Source of the DNA: JBGPLJ01 sp035644395
GTDB taxonomy: Bacteria > Pseudomonadota > Gammaproteobacteria > Steroidobacterales > Steroidobacteraceae
Assembly (NCBI GenBank): GCA_035644395.1
Contig: DASQOR010000086.1
Span: 62,001-126,000 of the forward strand
Direction: 5' to 3'
DNA length: 64,000 nucleotides
The position numbers were made by a program, and so were the translations under genes. Below are positions 50,458 to 60,735 of the stretch, in pieces; within the stretch, counting starts at the first letter, position 1, and the number at the start of each line of letters is the position of its first letter. The notes under the pieces were generated by a model. That model had not been told where the DNA came from. It saw only the letters and a list, made by a program, of their open reading frames with translations, and did no database searches.

Positions 50458-51810
50458 TTGGCCAAGCCGCATACCGTCTTCGTTTGCTCCAGCTGCGGCG
50501 GGGATTCGCCAAAATGGCAGGGCCAATGCCCCGACTGCGGGGCCTGGAATACCCTGTCCCAGATGATCCAGCCGGCCAAGGGCCGCGCGCCGCAACGGCC
50601 GTCCGCCGCCGCGCAGGCCCCCAAGGCCATCGCCCTCGTCCAGGGCGCACCCGCTGGTCGCACAGCAACCGGCATCGAGGAATTCGACCGGGTCCTCGGT
50701 GGCGGCCTGATTGCCGGGTCCGTCACCCTCCTGGGCGGGGACCCGGGCATCGGCAAGTCGACCTTGCTCCTGCAGGCGGCCGCCGGTCTCTCGGGTCATA
50801 GCCCAGTGCTGTATGCAGCCGGCGAAGAATCCCTGGACCAGATTGCATTGCGAGCCGAGCGCCTGGGCCTCAAGGCCGATCGCGTTCAGTTCATCGCCGA
50901 AACCTCGGTCGAGGCCATCGTCGAGATCGCGCGCTCGCTCGCCTCGCGGGTGGTCGTGATCGACTCGATCCAGACGATGTATACCGAAGCCGTCGAAGCG
51001 AGCCCCGGTGCCGTCACGCAGCTCAGGGAAACGACGGCGGCACTCGTCCGCTTCGCGAAGGACTCGGGTTCGGCCGTGATCCTGATCGGCCATGTGACCC
51101 GCGAAGGCACGATCGCGGGACCCAGGGTGCTCGAGCACATGGTCGACACGGTGCTCTACTTCGAGTCGGACAACGGCAGCCGATTTCGCATCGTGCGGGC
51201 CGTCAAGAACCGGTTCGGCGCCGCGAATGAGATCGGAGTCTTCGCGATGACCGAGCAGGGGCTGAAGGAAGTCCGTAATCCGTCAGCGATGTTCCTCTCG
51301 CGCCATCCGGAACCCGTCGCGGGCAGCATCGTGACGGTCACGCGCGAAGGCACACGCCCGCTCCTTGTCGAGGTTCAGGTGCTGGTCGACGAAACGCCGG
51401 CGACCAATCCGCGCCGTGTTGCGGTCGGCCTCGACGGCGGGCGGCTGGCGCTGCTGCTCGCCGTGATCCACCGGCATGCCGGTGTTGCGCTCCATAACCA
51501 CGACGTATTCGCGAACGTGGTCGGCGGCGTACGAGTCGGCGAGACGGCCGCCGACCTGCCCGCCGTGCTTGCAACGCTGTCGAGCCTTCGTGACCGGCCG
51601 TTGCCGTCGGATCTGGTCGCGTTCGGCGAGGTGGGGCTCTCCGGGGAGATCCGGCCGGTACCGTTCGGCGAAGAACGGCTGAGGGAAGCGGTCAAGCACG
51701 GCTTCAGGCGCGCGGTCGTTGCCGAGGCGAACGCGCCGAAGCGCCCGATCGAGGGCCTCGACGTGCTCGCGGTCCGGCGACTCCCGGACGCGCTCAAGCG
51801 CTATTTCTGA
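50458..51810 (+). CDS. radA: DNA repair ATPase RadA/Sms
   Basis: 450 aa. RecA-like helicase that helps branch migration in recombination. N-terminal zinc finger (CSSCGGDSPKWQGQCPDCGAW), Walker A VTLLGGDPGIGKSTLLLQ, VVVIDSIQTMYTEAV, the RadA-specific KNRFGAANEIGVFAM, and a C-terminal Lon-like domain (GEVGLSGEIRPVPFGEERLR). The TTG at 50458 was chosen to match MAK... of E. coli RadA; a GTG six bases earlier is possible. It ends ten bases inside the convergent corB gene. Confidence 0.94.
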   Translation: MAKPHTVFVCSSCGGDSPKWQGQCPDCGAWNTLSQMIQPAKGRAPQRPSAAAQAPKAIALVQGAPAGRTATGIEEFDRVLGGGLIAGSVTLLGGDPGIGKSTLLLQAAAGLSGHSPVLYAAGEESLDQIALRAERLGLKADRVQFIAETSVEAIVEIARSLASRVVVIDSIQTMYTEAVEASPGAVTQLRETTAALVRFAKDSGSAVILIGHVTREGTIAGPRVLEHMVDTVLYFESDNGSRFRIVRAVKNRFGAANEIGVFAMTEQGLKEVRNPSAMFLSRHPEPVAGSIVTVTREGTRPLLVEVQVLVDETPATNPRRVAVGLDGGRLALLLAVIHRHAGVALHNHDVFANVVGGVRVGETAADLPAVLATLSSLRDRPLPSDLVAFGEVGLSGEIRPVPFGEERLREAVKHGFRRAVVAEANAPKRPIEGLDVLAVRRLPDALKRYF

Positions 51811-53090
51811 TCGTCGTCGCGCGCGGCAATTTCGCGCAGCCGCACCGTCTTCGCCACGTTGTCCGCGGTCTGCATCACTTCGATCGCATAGTCGCCGATA
51901 CGCAGCGCGGTGCCGGGCTCGGGGATCGCCTGCAGGTGCTCGACGATGAGCCCGTTCAGGGTCTTCGGTCCCTCCGTCGGCAGCTTCCAGTGCATCGCGC
52001 GGTTCAGCGCGCGGACGGTCGCGCTCGCATTGATGACGAAGCTGCCGTCCGTGGCGCGATGCACGTCCTTGTGCATCAGGCTTGCCGTGTCGGTCGTGAA
52101 CTCCCCGACGATCTCCTCGAGGATGTCTTCGAGCGTCACGAGGCCCTGCACGTCGCCGTACTCGTCGACGACGAACGCGGTCCGACGCCGGTTGCGCTGG
52201 AAATTGCTGAGCTGGATGTTGAGCGTCGTGCCTTCCGGTACGAAGTAAGCCTCCCGCGCCCGCGCGATCTCGATGAGCAGGTCGCGGGAGAGCTTGCCGC
52301 GCGCGAGCTCGCGGGCGACGTTCTTCATGTGCAGGAGGCCGATCAGCTGGTCGAGCTCGCCCTCATAGAGCGGAATGCGCGTGTGCTGCGCCTGGCGCAG
52401 CTGCTCGAGGATCTGGTCCCAGTCGTCGTTGATGTCGATGCCGGTGACGTCGTTGCGCGGGATCATGATGTCGTCAACCGTCACCCGTTCGAGATCGAGG
52501 ATGCTGACCAGCATCTGGCGATGGCGCTGCGGTACGCTGACCGCCGCTTCAGCGACCGCCGTCCGTAGTTCGTCGGCGCTCAGCGAATGGCCGGCCGCCT
52601 GTTCGGCCGACATGCCGACCAGCCGGAGCAGAGCGCGGACGAGCCTGTTGGCGATCCAGATGAGCGGTGTAAAGACCAGGAGCAGCGGCCGGTACACGTA
52701 AGCGGAAGGCAGCGCGAGCCGCTCGGCTTGAAAGACGCCGTAGGTTTTCGGCGCGAGTTCGCAGAAGACGAAAATGAAGGCGCCGAGTCCGAGCACCGAC
52801 GCGAACACCATGCGCTCGCCCCCGCCGAGCTTCTGCACGATCATGGTGAGGACAGCCGGAGCCATGACATTGGTCAGCGCGGCGCCCAGCAGGATCACGC
52901 CAATGAGCGCGTCGGGTTTCCTGAGCAATTTCTCCGTCAGGCGTGCCGCACGCTGTCCAGCCTCCGCCCGGTGCCTCAGCCGATACCGATTCAAGCTCAT
53001 CAGGGCCGTTTCGGTACCGGCGAAGTAGCCTATGGCGATCAGCAGCGCCACCAGGGAAACCCAGAGCGCGGTCGTCGATATCGTGTTCAA
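51801..53090 (-). CDS. corB: CNNM/HlyC-CorC family transporter CorB (YfjD)
   Basis: 429 aa. Membrane protein linked to magnesium/cobalt export. About four N-terminal helices (ISTTALWVSLVALLIAIGYF and AGTETALMSLNRYRLR), CNNM domain to about 190, two CBS domains (VDDIMIPRNDVTGIDINDD, VVDEYGDVQGLVTLEDILEE), and a C-terminal CorC/HlyC domain (GDYAIEVMQTADN). The TTG start at 53090 gives MNTISTTAL, aligning with MEHISTTTL of E. coli YfjD. The longer upstream frame runs through ffh. Divergent from ffh, as in E. coli. Confidence 0.9.
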   Translation of the reverse strand: MNTISTTALWVSLVALLIAIGYFAGTETALMSLNRYRLRHRAEAGQRAARLTEKLLRKPDALIGVILLGAALTNVMAPAVLTMIVQKLGGGERMVFASVLGLGAFIFVFCELAPKTYGVFQAERLALPSAYVYRPLLLVFTPLIWIANRLVRALLRLVGMSAEQAAGHSLSADELRTAVAEAAVSVPQRHRQMLVSILDLERVTVDDIMIPRNDVTGIDINDDWDQILEQLRQAQHTRIPLYEGELDQLIGLLHMKNVARELARGKLSRDLLIEIARAREAYFVPEGTTLNIQLSNFQRNRRRTAFVVDEYGDVQGLVTLEDILEEIVGEFTTDTASLMHKDVHRATDGSFVINASATVRALNRAMHWKLPTEGPKTLNGLIVEHLQAIPEPGTALRIGDYAIEVMQTADNVAKTVRLREIAARDDDQK

Positions 53091-53120
53091 GGCGGGGATC
53101 TCGGTGCGATGGACGGTACC

Positions 53121-53130
53121 GATTATAATC
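53121..53130. promoter_or_regulatory. Palindromic shared -10 of corB and ffh
   Basis: GATTATAATC is its own reverse complement and contains TATAAT on both strands (plus 53124-53129, minus 53127-53122). The plus start would be the A of the ffh ATG (53137), so ffh looks leaderless; the corB leader would be about 25 bases. The -35 regions are weak on both sides. Confidence 0.65.
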
Positions 53131-53136
53131 CCCGCC

Positions 53137-54504
<1,368 letters not shown>

Positions 54505-54505
54505 A

Positions 54506-54535
54506 TTGTCATTTCCCAAGCACTTTCTGTAGAAT
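54506..54535 (+). promoter_or_regulatory. Promoter of rpsP-rimM-trmD-rplS
   Basis: TTGTCA at 54506-54511, 18-base spacer, TAGAAT at 54530-54535, right after the ffh stop. The start would be about 54542; the leader contains the hairpin CGGGCC (54550-54555)/GGCCCG (54566-54571). Confidence 0.75.
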
Positions 54536-54588
54536 CCGCGCCTCTTTTTCGGGCCCCTTTCCGGTGGCCCGGTGCGAGTACTCACGAG

Positions 54589-54855
54589 ATGGTTACGATT
54601 CGATTGACTCGGCGCGGCGGCAAGCGCGCACCGTTCTACAACGTGGTTGTCACCGACAGCCGCAAGCGCCAGGGTGGCAGCAACCTGGAGCTCGTCGGCT
54701 TCTTCAATCCGGTGGCCCGCGGCAAGGACACGAAGCTGAAACTCGACGTCGCCCGCATCGAACACTGGGTCGGCCTCGGCGCCCAGCTGTCGGACCGCGT
54801 GCGCACGCTGGTTTCCGGCTACAAGAAGGCGGAACTGGGCAAGGCTGCGGCCTGA
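54589..54855 (+). CDS. rpsP: Small ribosomal subunit protein bS16
   Basis: 88 aa. VTIRLTRRGGKRAPFYNVVV, TDSRKRQGGSNLELVGFFNP and LDVARIEHWVGLGAQLSDRV match S16. Assembly protein of the 30S body. ATG preceded by a weak CACGAG. First of the four-gene operon also found in E. coli. Confidence 0.96.
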   Translation: MVTIRLTRRGGKRAPFYNVVVTDSRKRQGGSNLELVGFFNPVARGKDTKLKLDVARIEHWVGLGAQLSDRVRTLVSGYKKAELGKAAA

Positions 54856-54878
54856 CGGCCACACGCTCGGGCGGGGCC

Positions 54879-55412
54879 ATGCCCTCTCCGGAGAACTGGA
54901 TCGAGCTCGGACGGGTGCTGGGTGCCTTCGGCATCCGGGGGTGGATTCGGATCCAGTCCTACACGGAACCCCCCGAGGGCATCCTCGAGTATCCGACCTG
55001 GCATCTGGCGAACGCGGGCGGCCGGCGCCTGGTTCGAGTGGAAGAGGCGAGGCCGCACGGCCGCCTGTTCGTCGCAAGGCTCGCGGGCTGCGACGACCGG
55101 GATGCTGCCGAACGGCTGGCGCGCGACACGATCGAGGTGCCGAGGAGCGAGCTCGCGAAGCTCGGTGAGCGCGAACACTACCGCGCCGACCTGATCGGGA
55201 TGGAGGTACGCAGCAATGGCGGCGAGCGGCTCGGCAAAGTCGCGTACTTCATGGACACGGCCGGCTACGCGGTGATGGTGGTCGAGGGCGAGCAACAGCA
55301 TCTGATTCCGGCGACGGCCGCGTTCCTGCGGCGGGTCGATCGGAAGGAGCGGACGGTCTGGGTGAACTGGCAAGAGCCCGAAGGCGAGCAGGAAGGCCCG
55401 TCCGGCGTTTAG
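54879..55412 (+). CDS. rimM: 16S rRNA maturation factor RimM
   Basis: 177 aa. Helps mature the 30S head by binding S19. N-terminal RimM domain (IELGRVLGAFGIRGWIRIQS) and C-terminal PRC barrel (YRADLIGMEVRSNGGERLGK, EGEQQHLIPATAAFLRRVD). ATG at 54879, 23 bases after rpsP; the larger frame upstream reads rpsP out of frame. The end is slightly acidic. Confidence 0.94.
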   Translation: MPSPENWIELGRVLGAFGIRGWIRIQSYTEPPEGILEYPTWHLANAGGRRLVRVEEARPHGRLFVARLAGCDDRDAAERLARDTIEVPRSELAKLGEREHYRADLIGMEVRSNGGERLGKVAYFMDTAGYAVMVVEGEQQHLIPATAAFLRRVDRKERTVWVNWQEPEGEQEGPSGV

Positions 55413-55435
55413 GCCGAGCGTAGGAGTTCACTCGC

Positions 55436-56185
55436 GTGCGCATTGAAGTGGTCACGCTGTTTCCCGCCATGATCCGCGAGGCGGTTCAGTACGGGGTGAC
55501 GGGCCGCGCGATCACATCGGGGCTGGTTGAAGTCGGTGTCGTCGATCCGCGCGATTACGCGGCGGACGTGCACCGGACGGTGGACGACCGACCCTACGGC
55601 GGCGGTCCTGGGATGGTGATGCGGGTCGAGCCGCTGCGCACGGCGTTGCGTACGGCCGTGAATCGGGCTCCGCAAGGGTCGCCGCGGATCTACCTGAGCG
55701 CCCAGGGGCGACGATTCGACCAGGAAGCGGCGCGCCGCTTCGCCGGGCTCGCGGGCCTCGTGCTCGTGGCGGGCAGGTATGAAGGGGTCGACGAGCGCTT
55801 GCTCGCGACCGAGATCGACGAGGAATGGTCGATCGGCGATTACGTGCTGAGCGGCGGGGAAGTGCCGGCGCTTGCGATGATCGACGCGGTGATCCGGCTG
55901 CTGCCGGGAGTGCTCGGCGATGAGCGGTCGGCGGTGGAGGAATCCTTCACGCGCGGGCTCCTCGACTGGCCGCACTTCACGCGGCCGGAAGAGCTGGAGG
56001 GGATGCGCGTGCCGCAGGTGCTGCTGTCGGGCAATCACCGCGACATCGAGCGCTGGCGGCTGAAGCAGGCGCTCGGGCGGACCTGGCAGCGCAGGCCGGA
56101 GCTCATCGAGCGCATGGAATTGAATGCCGAGGAGCAGAAGCTCCTCGCCGAGTACCGGAAAGAACTGCCATTGAATTCGAAGTGA
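55436..56185 (+). CDS. trmD: tRNA (guanine-N1-)-methyltransferase
   Basis: 249 aa. Makes m1G37, which stops frameshifting. MRIEVVTLFPAMIREAVQYG, VDDRPYGGGPGMVMRVEPLR, GRYEGVDERL and the knot SIGDYVLSGGEVPALAMIDA are diagnostic; a GTG start replaces ATG. Between rimM and rplS, as in E. coli. Confidence 0.95.
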   Translation: MRIEVVTLFPAMIREAVQYGVTGRAITSGLVEVGVVDPRDYAADVHRTVDDRPYGGGPGMVMRVEPLRTALRTAVNRAPQGSPRIYLSAQGRRFDQEAARRFAGLAGLVLVAGRYEGVDERLLATEIDEEWSIGDYVLSGGEVPALAMIDAVIRLLPGVLGDERSAVEESFTRGLLDWPHFTRPEELEGMRVPQVLLSGNHRDIERWRLKQALGRTWQRRPELIERMELNAEEQKLLAEYRKELPLNSK

Positions 56186-56197
56186 GAGTCGCAAGCC

Positions 56198-56542
56198 ATG
56201 AACAAGCTCATCGCAGAAATTGAAGCGCGCCGCGCCACCCGCAAGGTCCCCGAGTTCGCCCCCGGCGACACCGTGCTCGTGCAGGTGAAGGTCAAGGAAG
56301 GCGACCGCGAACGCGTGCAGGGTTACGAGGGCATCGTGATCGCGAAGCGCAACCGCGGCCTCAACTCCTCGTTCACGGTGCGCAAGATTTCGCACGGCGA
56401 AGGCGTGGAGCGCGTGTTCCAGACCCACAGCCCGGCGATCGCCGAAATCCAGGTCAAGCGGCGCGGCAGCGTGCGGCGCGCCAAGCTCTATTACCTGCGT
56501 GACCTGTCGGGCAAGGCCGCGCGCATCGAAGAGAAGATCTAG
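56198..56542 (+). CDS. rplS: Large ribosomal subunit protein bL19
   Basis: 114 aa. PEFAPGDTVLVQVKVKEGDR, ERVQGYEGIVIAKRNRGLNS and FTVRKISHGEGVERVFQTHS are nearly identical to the family. Sits at the 30S-50S interface. 12 bases after trmD; sppA follows after eight bases. Confidence 0.97.
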   Translation: MNKLIAEIEARRATRKVPEFAPGDTVLVQVKVKEGDRERVQGYEGIVIAKRNRGLNSSFTVRKISHGEGVERVFQTHSPAIAEIQVKRRGSVRRAKLYYLRDLSGKAARIEEKI

Positions 56543-56550
56543 GACGGGAC

Positions 56551-58401
56551 ATGGCGATCTGGCGCGGGATCCTGTCGATCCTGCGATACATGTGGCATGC
56601 CCTCGATGCCGTGCGCAAGCTGCTGCACCTCGTGCTGCTCCTCTTCCTGCTTGCGCTTTTCATCACCGCGACCAATCCCACGATTCCGCTGGTGCCCGGC
56701 AGGGCGGCCCTCGTCATCGAGCCCGAGGGCACGCTGGTCGAGGAGCTGTCGGGCGATCCGATCAGCCGCCGCGTCGATCACCTAACCGGTGAACTCGCCG
56801 ACGAAACGCTGCTGCGCGACCTGAAGGAAGCGCTTGCCCGGGCGAAGGACGACAGGCGCATCACGGTCGTCGTCCTCGATCTCACGGGCCTCTCCGGCGG
56901 CGGGCTCGCGAAGCTGCGTGAACTCGGTACGAGCCTCGAGGAGTTCCGCAAGAGCGGCAAGCGCATTGTCGCGCTCGGCGAATACTACGATCAGCCGCAG
57001 TACTATCTCGCAAGCTACGCGGACGACATCTATCTCGACCCGATGGGCTTCGTGCTGATCGACGGCTTCGACCGCTACCGCACGTACTACCGCGAGATCA
57101 TCGACAAGCTCCTCGTCGACGTGAACGTGTTCAAGGTCGGCGAGTACAAGAGCGCCCCGGATGAATTCGTGCGCAAGGACATGTCGCCGGAGGAACGCGA
57201 GGAGAGCCGCGTGTGGCTCGGCGACCTGTGGTCGCAATACCAGGCGGATGTCGACAAGCGCCGCAAACTCGCGGACGGCACGCTCGGCGCCTACGCCGAC
57301 GACTTCGCGACGCAGCTCAAGAGCTCGGAGGGCGATACCGCGAAAGTGGCGCTCGATCGCGGGCTCGTCACGGCCATCGAGACGCGGCCCGCGGTCGAAC
57401 GTATCCTCAAAGGCGTTGTCGGCGAGGACGACTCGACCCACAGCTTCAACCAGGTCAGCGTCCGCGAATACCTGCAGGCGACCCGGGCCGAACCGGTGCT
57501 CGGCAAGCATTCGGACAACAAGGTCGCGATCGTGGTCGCGTCCGGCGAAATCCTCGACGGTTACCATCCGCCCGGCACGGTCGGCGGGGATTCGACGTCG
57601 GAGCTCCTGCGCGAGGCGCGCTACGACGAGGACGTGAAAGCGGTGGTCCTGCGCATCGACAGCCCGGGAGGGAGCGTCTTCGCCTCGGAGGAAATCTACC
57701 GGGAGGTCGCCGCGCTTCGCCAGGCGGGCAAGCCCGTCGTGGCCTCGATGAGCAGTGTCGCGGCCTCGGGCGGCTACTACATCGCTTCGGGGGCCGACCA
57801 GATCTATGCGAGCGCCGGCACGATCACGGGCTCGATCGGTATCTATGCGATCGTGCCGACGTTCGAGCGCACGCTCGACAAGCTAGGCGTGCATGTCGAT
57901 GGCGTCGGCACGACGAATCTCAGCGGACAGTTCCGGCTCGACCGCAGCTTGAGTCCCGACGCGCGCGCGGTCCTGCAACTCGTGGTCGAGCGTGGTTACC
58001 ACGAGTTCCTGGCACGCGTTGCCGAAGGGCGCAAGCGCACGCCTGATGAGATCGACTCGATCGCGCGCGGCCGCGTGTGGTCAGGCGCAGCGGCGCTCAA
58101 GATCGGCCTCGTCGATCACCTCGGCACGTTCCAGGAAGCGGTGACGGCCGCTGCACGCCTCGCGAAAGTCGACAAGGACTACGAGGAAAAGTGGATCGAA
58201 CGCCGGATCACCTGGCGTGATGCGCTGCTCATACGCCTCGACGCCGAGATGAAGAGCTGGTTCACCGGGGAGTCGGACGCGCAGCTGGCCCGCAACCTCA
58301 CGCGACGCGTCACCGATCCGCTCACCAGGGAACTGGCGCGGCTCGCGCGTTTCAGTGAACCGATGCGGGCGTATGCGTATTGCCCTTGTACCGTCGACTG
58401 A
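56551..58401 (+). CDS. sppA: Signal peptide peptidase SppA, 67-kDa type
   Basis: 616 aa, the long form with two tandem ClpP-like domains, as in E. coli. N-terminal membrane helix (LLHLVLLLFLLALFITATNP) holds it in the inner membrane, active site outside. The catalytic Lys lies in KVGEYKSAPDEF (N-terminal domain) and the Ser in SSVAASGGYYIASGADQIYA (C-terminal domain). It degrades leftover signal peptides. Its TGA ends at 58401; the inverted repeat starts at the next base. Confidence 0.94.
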   Translation: MAIWRGILSILRYMWHALDAVRKLLHLVLLLFLLALFITATNPTIPLVPGRAALVIEPEGTLVEELSGDPISRRVDHLTGELADETLLRDLKEALARAKDDRRITVVVLDLTGLSGGGLAKLRELGTSLEEFRKSGKRIVALGEYYDQPQYYLASYADDIYLDPMGFVLIDGFDRYRTYYREIIDKLLVDVNVFKVGEYKSAPDEFVRKDMSPEEREESRVWLGDLWSQYQADVDKRRKLADGTLGAYADDFATQLKSSEGDTAKVALDRGLVTAIETRPAVERILKGVVGEDDSTHSFNQVSVREYLQATRAEPVLGKHSDNKVAIVVASGEILDGYHPPGTVGGDSTSELLREARYDEDVKAVVLRIDSPGGSVFASEEIYREVAALRQAGKPVVASMSSVAASGGYYIASGADQIYASAGTITGSIGIYAIVPTFERTLDKLGVHVDGVGTTNLSGQFRLDRSLSPDARAVLQLVVERGYHEFLARVAEGRKRTPDEIDSIARGRVWSGAAALKIGLVDHLGTFQEAVTAAARLAKVDKDYEEKWIERRITWRDALLIRLDAEMKSWFTGESDAQLARNLTRRVTDPLTRELARLARFSEPMRAYAYCPCTVD

Positions 58402-58466
58402 GAAAATGGGGACATTCCTGATTTCCGGCGGGCTCGTCCGCGGAAATCAGGAATGTCCCCATTTTC
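58402..58466. repeat. Perfect 26-bp inverted repeat filling the sppA/tdh gap
   Basis: Arms 58402-58427 and 58441-58466 are perfect complements with a 13-base loop. The left arm begins GAAAATGGGGACATTCC. It begins right after the sppA stop and ends right before the tdh stop, so it is the whole intergenic region. Strong hairpin plus U-rich end on both strands would give a two-way terminator. GGGGACATTC-type arms resemble palindromic repeats dispersed in proteobacterial genomes. Confidence 0.85.
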
Positions 58467-59495
58467 CTAGGCGGCCCAGTCGAGGATGACCTTGCCGGAC
58501 TGGCCGCTGCCCATGATATCGAAGCCGCGCTGGAACTCGGCGATCGGCAGGCGATGCGTGATGACGGGTTTGATGTCGAGTCCGCTCTGCAACATGCTCG
58601 ACATCTTGTACCAGGTCTCGAACATCTCGCGCCCGTAGACGCCTTTCAGCACGAGCCCCTTGAAGATCACCTGGTTCCAGTCGACGGCCGTGTCGCCCGG
58701 CGGAATGCCGAGGAGCGCGACGCTGCCGCCGTGATGCATCGTGCGGATGAGTTCGCGCAGGGCCGAAGGGTTGCCCGACATCTCGCAGCCGACGTCGAAG
58801 CCTTCCTCCATGCCGAGATCCTTCATCGTGTCGTCGAGTGATTCGCGGGTCACGTTGATGGCGCGGCTTGCGCCCATCTTTTTCGCGAGCGCCAGGCGGT
58901 AGTCATTCACGTCGGTGACGACGACGTGGCGGGCGCCGACGAAGCGCGCGATGGCGGTTGCCATCACGCCGATGGGACCGGCGCCCGTGATGAGGACATC
59001 TTCCCCCACCATGCCGAACGACAGCGCGGTGTGCGTGGCATTGCCGAACGGATCCAGGATCGCGGCGGTGTCGTCGTCGATGGCGTCGGAGAGCTTGAAG
59101 GCGTTCACCGCCGGCAGCGACAGGTACTCGGCGAAGCTGCCCGCGCGGCTCACGCCGACACCGACCGTGTTGCGGCACAGGTGCCTGCGGCCGGCGCGGC
59201 AGTTGCGGCAATGCCCGCAGGTGATGTGGCCTTCGCCCGAAACCCGGTCACCGGCCTTGAAGCCGCGCACTTCGCTGCCGACTTCGACGATGACGCCCGA
59301 GTATTCGTGACCGACCGCCAGCGGCACCGGGATGGTCTGCTGCGCCCAGCGGTCCCAGTTGTAGATGTGCATGTCGGTGCCGCAGATGGCCGAACGCCTG
59401 ACGCGTATCAGGACGTCGTTCGGCCCGACCGTGGGTTCCGGCACGTTCTCGAGCCAGATCCCGGGTTCGCGCTTCGATTTGACGAGTGCCTTCAT
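58467..59495 (-). CDS. tdh: L-threonine 3-dehydrogenase
   Basis: 342 aa. Zinc enzyme oxidising threonine to 2-amino-3-ketobutyrate with NAD+. Catalytic-site ICGTDMHIYNWDRWAQ, HEYSGVIVEVG, structural-zinc CGHCRNCRAGRRHLC, Rossmann VLITGAGPIGVMATAIAR, and the threonine-type EMSGNPSALREL. ATG overlaps the kbl stop (ATGA at 59492-59495), so kbl-tdh is one operon as in E. coli. Confidence 0.95.
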   Translation of the reverse strand: MKALVKSKREPGIWLENVPEPTVGPNDVLIRVRRSAICGTDMHIYNWDRWAQQTIPVPLAVGHEYSGVIVEVGSEVRGFKAGDRVSGEGHITCGHCRNCRAGRRHLCRNTVGVGVSRAGSFAEYLSLPAVNAFKLSDAIDDDTAAILDPFGNATHTALSFGMVGEDVLITGAGPIGVMATAIARFVGARHVVVTDVNDYRLALAKKMGASRAINVTRESLDDTMKDLGMEEGFDVGCEMSGNPSALRELIRTMHHGGSVALLGIPPGDTAVDWNQVIFKGLVLKGVYGREMFETWYKMSSMLQSGLDIKPVITHRLPIAEFQRGFDIMGSGQSGKVILDWAA

Positions 59496-60682
59496 GAAAT
59501 CACATCGAGTTCGCGGCCGACCGCCGCGAATGCCTGGATGGCCTTGTCCAGATCGTCCCGCGTGTGTGATGCGCACATCTGGGTGCGGATGCGCGCCGCC
59601 CCCTGCGGCACGACGGGATAAGCGAAGCCGATGACGTAGACGCCGTGCGCGAGCAGCCTCTCTGCCATGGCGAGCGCAAGCGGCGCGTCGCCCAGCATGA
59701 CGGGAATGATGGGGTGCTCGCCGGGCAACAGGCGGAAGCCGAGCTTCGACATCGCCGCGCGGAAATAGCGTGCATTCTCGAAAAGCCGCGTCCGCAGGTC
59801 GTTCGATTGCTCGAGCAGATCGAGCACTTTGAGGCTCGCGCCGGCAACGACCGGCGGAATGCTGTTCGAGAAGAGGTAGGGCCGCGATCGCTGGCGCAGC
59901 CAGCCCACGATGGCCGCGCGCCCCGCCACATAGCCGCCACTGCCGCCGCCGAGGGCCTTGCCGAGCGTGCCCGTGAGAATGTCGACGCGCCGCATGACGC
60001 CGGCGAGTTCGTGCGTGCCGCGCCCCCGGGCGCCCATGAAGCCGACGGCGTGTGAGTCATCGACCATCACCAACGCCTTGTGGCGGTCGGCGAGGTCGCA
60101 GATCGCAGCGAGCGGCGCGAGACTGCCGTCCATCGAGAACACGCCGTCGGTTGCGATCATGCGGGTGCGCGCGCCCGCGGCTTCCTGCAGGCAGCGCTCG
60201 AGTTCCGCCATGTCGGCGTTGGCGTAGCGCTTGCGGGCGGCTTTCGAGAGCCGGATGCCGTCGATGATGCTCGCGTGATTGAGCGCGTCGCTGATGACGA
60301 CGTCCTGCCCGTCGAGCAGCGTCTCGAAGAGTCCGCCGTTCGCATCGAAGCAGGACGAGTAGAGGATCGTGTCGTCGGTGCCGAGAAACCGGGACAGCCG
60401 CTCTTCGAGCTCGCGGTGGACGGTCTGCGTGCCGCAGATGAAGCGCACCGAGGCCATGCCGTAGCCGTGCGCCGAGAGTGCCGCGCGCGCGGCCTCGACC
60501 ACCGCGGGATGGTTCGCGAGTCCCAGGTAGTTGTTGGCGCAGAGATTGATGACCTTCGCGCCCGAGTCGAGGGTGACGCGGGCCTGCTGCGCGCTCGCGA
60601 GCACGCGCTCGGTCTTGTAGAGTCCCTGGGCGCGCAGCGCTTCGGTGTCGTCGCGCAGCCGGGCGAGCAATGTTTCGTCCAA
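59492..60682 (-). CDS. kbl: 2-amino-3-ketobutyrate coenzyme A ligase
   Basis: 396 aa. PLP enzyme that splits 2-amino-3-ketobutyrate into glycine and acetyl-CoA, the step after Tdh. LCANNYLGLANHPAVVEAAR, GMASVRFICGTQTVHRELEE, MVDDSHAVGFMGARGRGTHE and the PLP-Lys TLGKALGGGSGGYVAG are diagnostic. The TTG start (MDETLLARL) has GGAG eight bases upstream. Divergent from hslR. Confidence 0.95.
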   Translation of the reverse strand: MDETLLARLRDDTEALRAQGLYKTERVLASAQQARVTLDSGAKVINLCANNYLGLANHPAVVEAARAALSAHGYGMASVRFICGTQTVHRELEERLSRFLGTDDTILYSSCFDANGGLFETLLDGQDVVISDALNHASIIDGIRLSKAARKRYANADMAELERCLQEAAGARTRMIATDGVFSMDGSLAPLAAICDLADRHKALVMVDDSHAVGFMGARGRGTHELAGVMRRVDILTGTLGKALGGGSGGYVAGRAAIVGWLRQRSRPYLFSNSIPPVVAGASLKVLDLLEQSNDLRTRLFENARYFRAAMSKLGFRLLPGEHPIIPVMLGDAPLALAMAERLLAHGVYVIGFAYPVVPQGAARIRTQMCASHTRDDLDKAIQAFAAVGRELDVIS

Positions 60683-60719
60683 CCGAAGAACTCCAGGCGC
60701 GTGAATTCGAAGGGCGGCG

Positions 60720-60727
60720 ATTATACC
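60720..60727. promoter_or_regulatory. Overlapping divergent -10 elements of kbl and hslR
   Basis: Minus TATAAT (60725-60720) and plus TATACC (60722-60727) overlap by four bases. The hslR ATG is nine bases after the plus element, so hslR would have almost no leader; kbl would have about 31 bases. The -35 regions are weak. Confidence 0.55.
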
Positions 60728-60735
60728 GTGTAACG

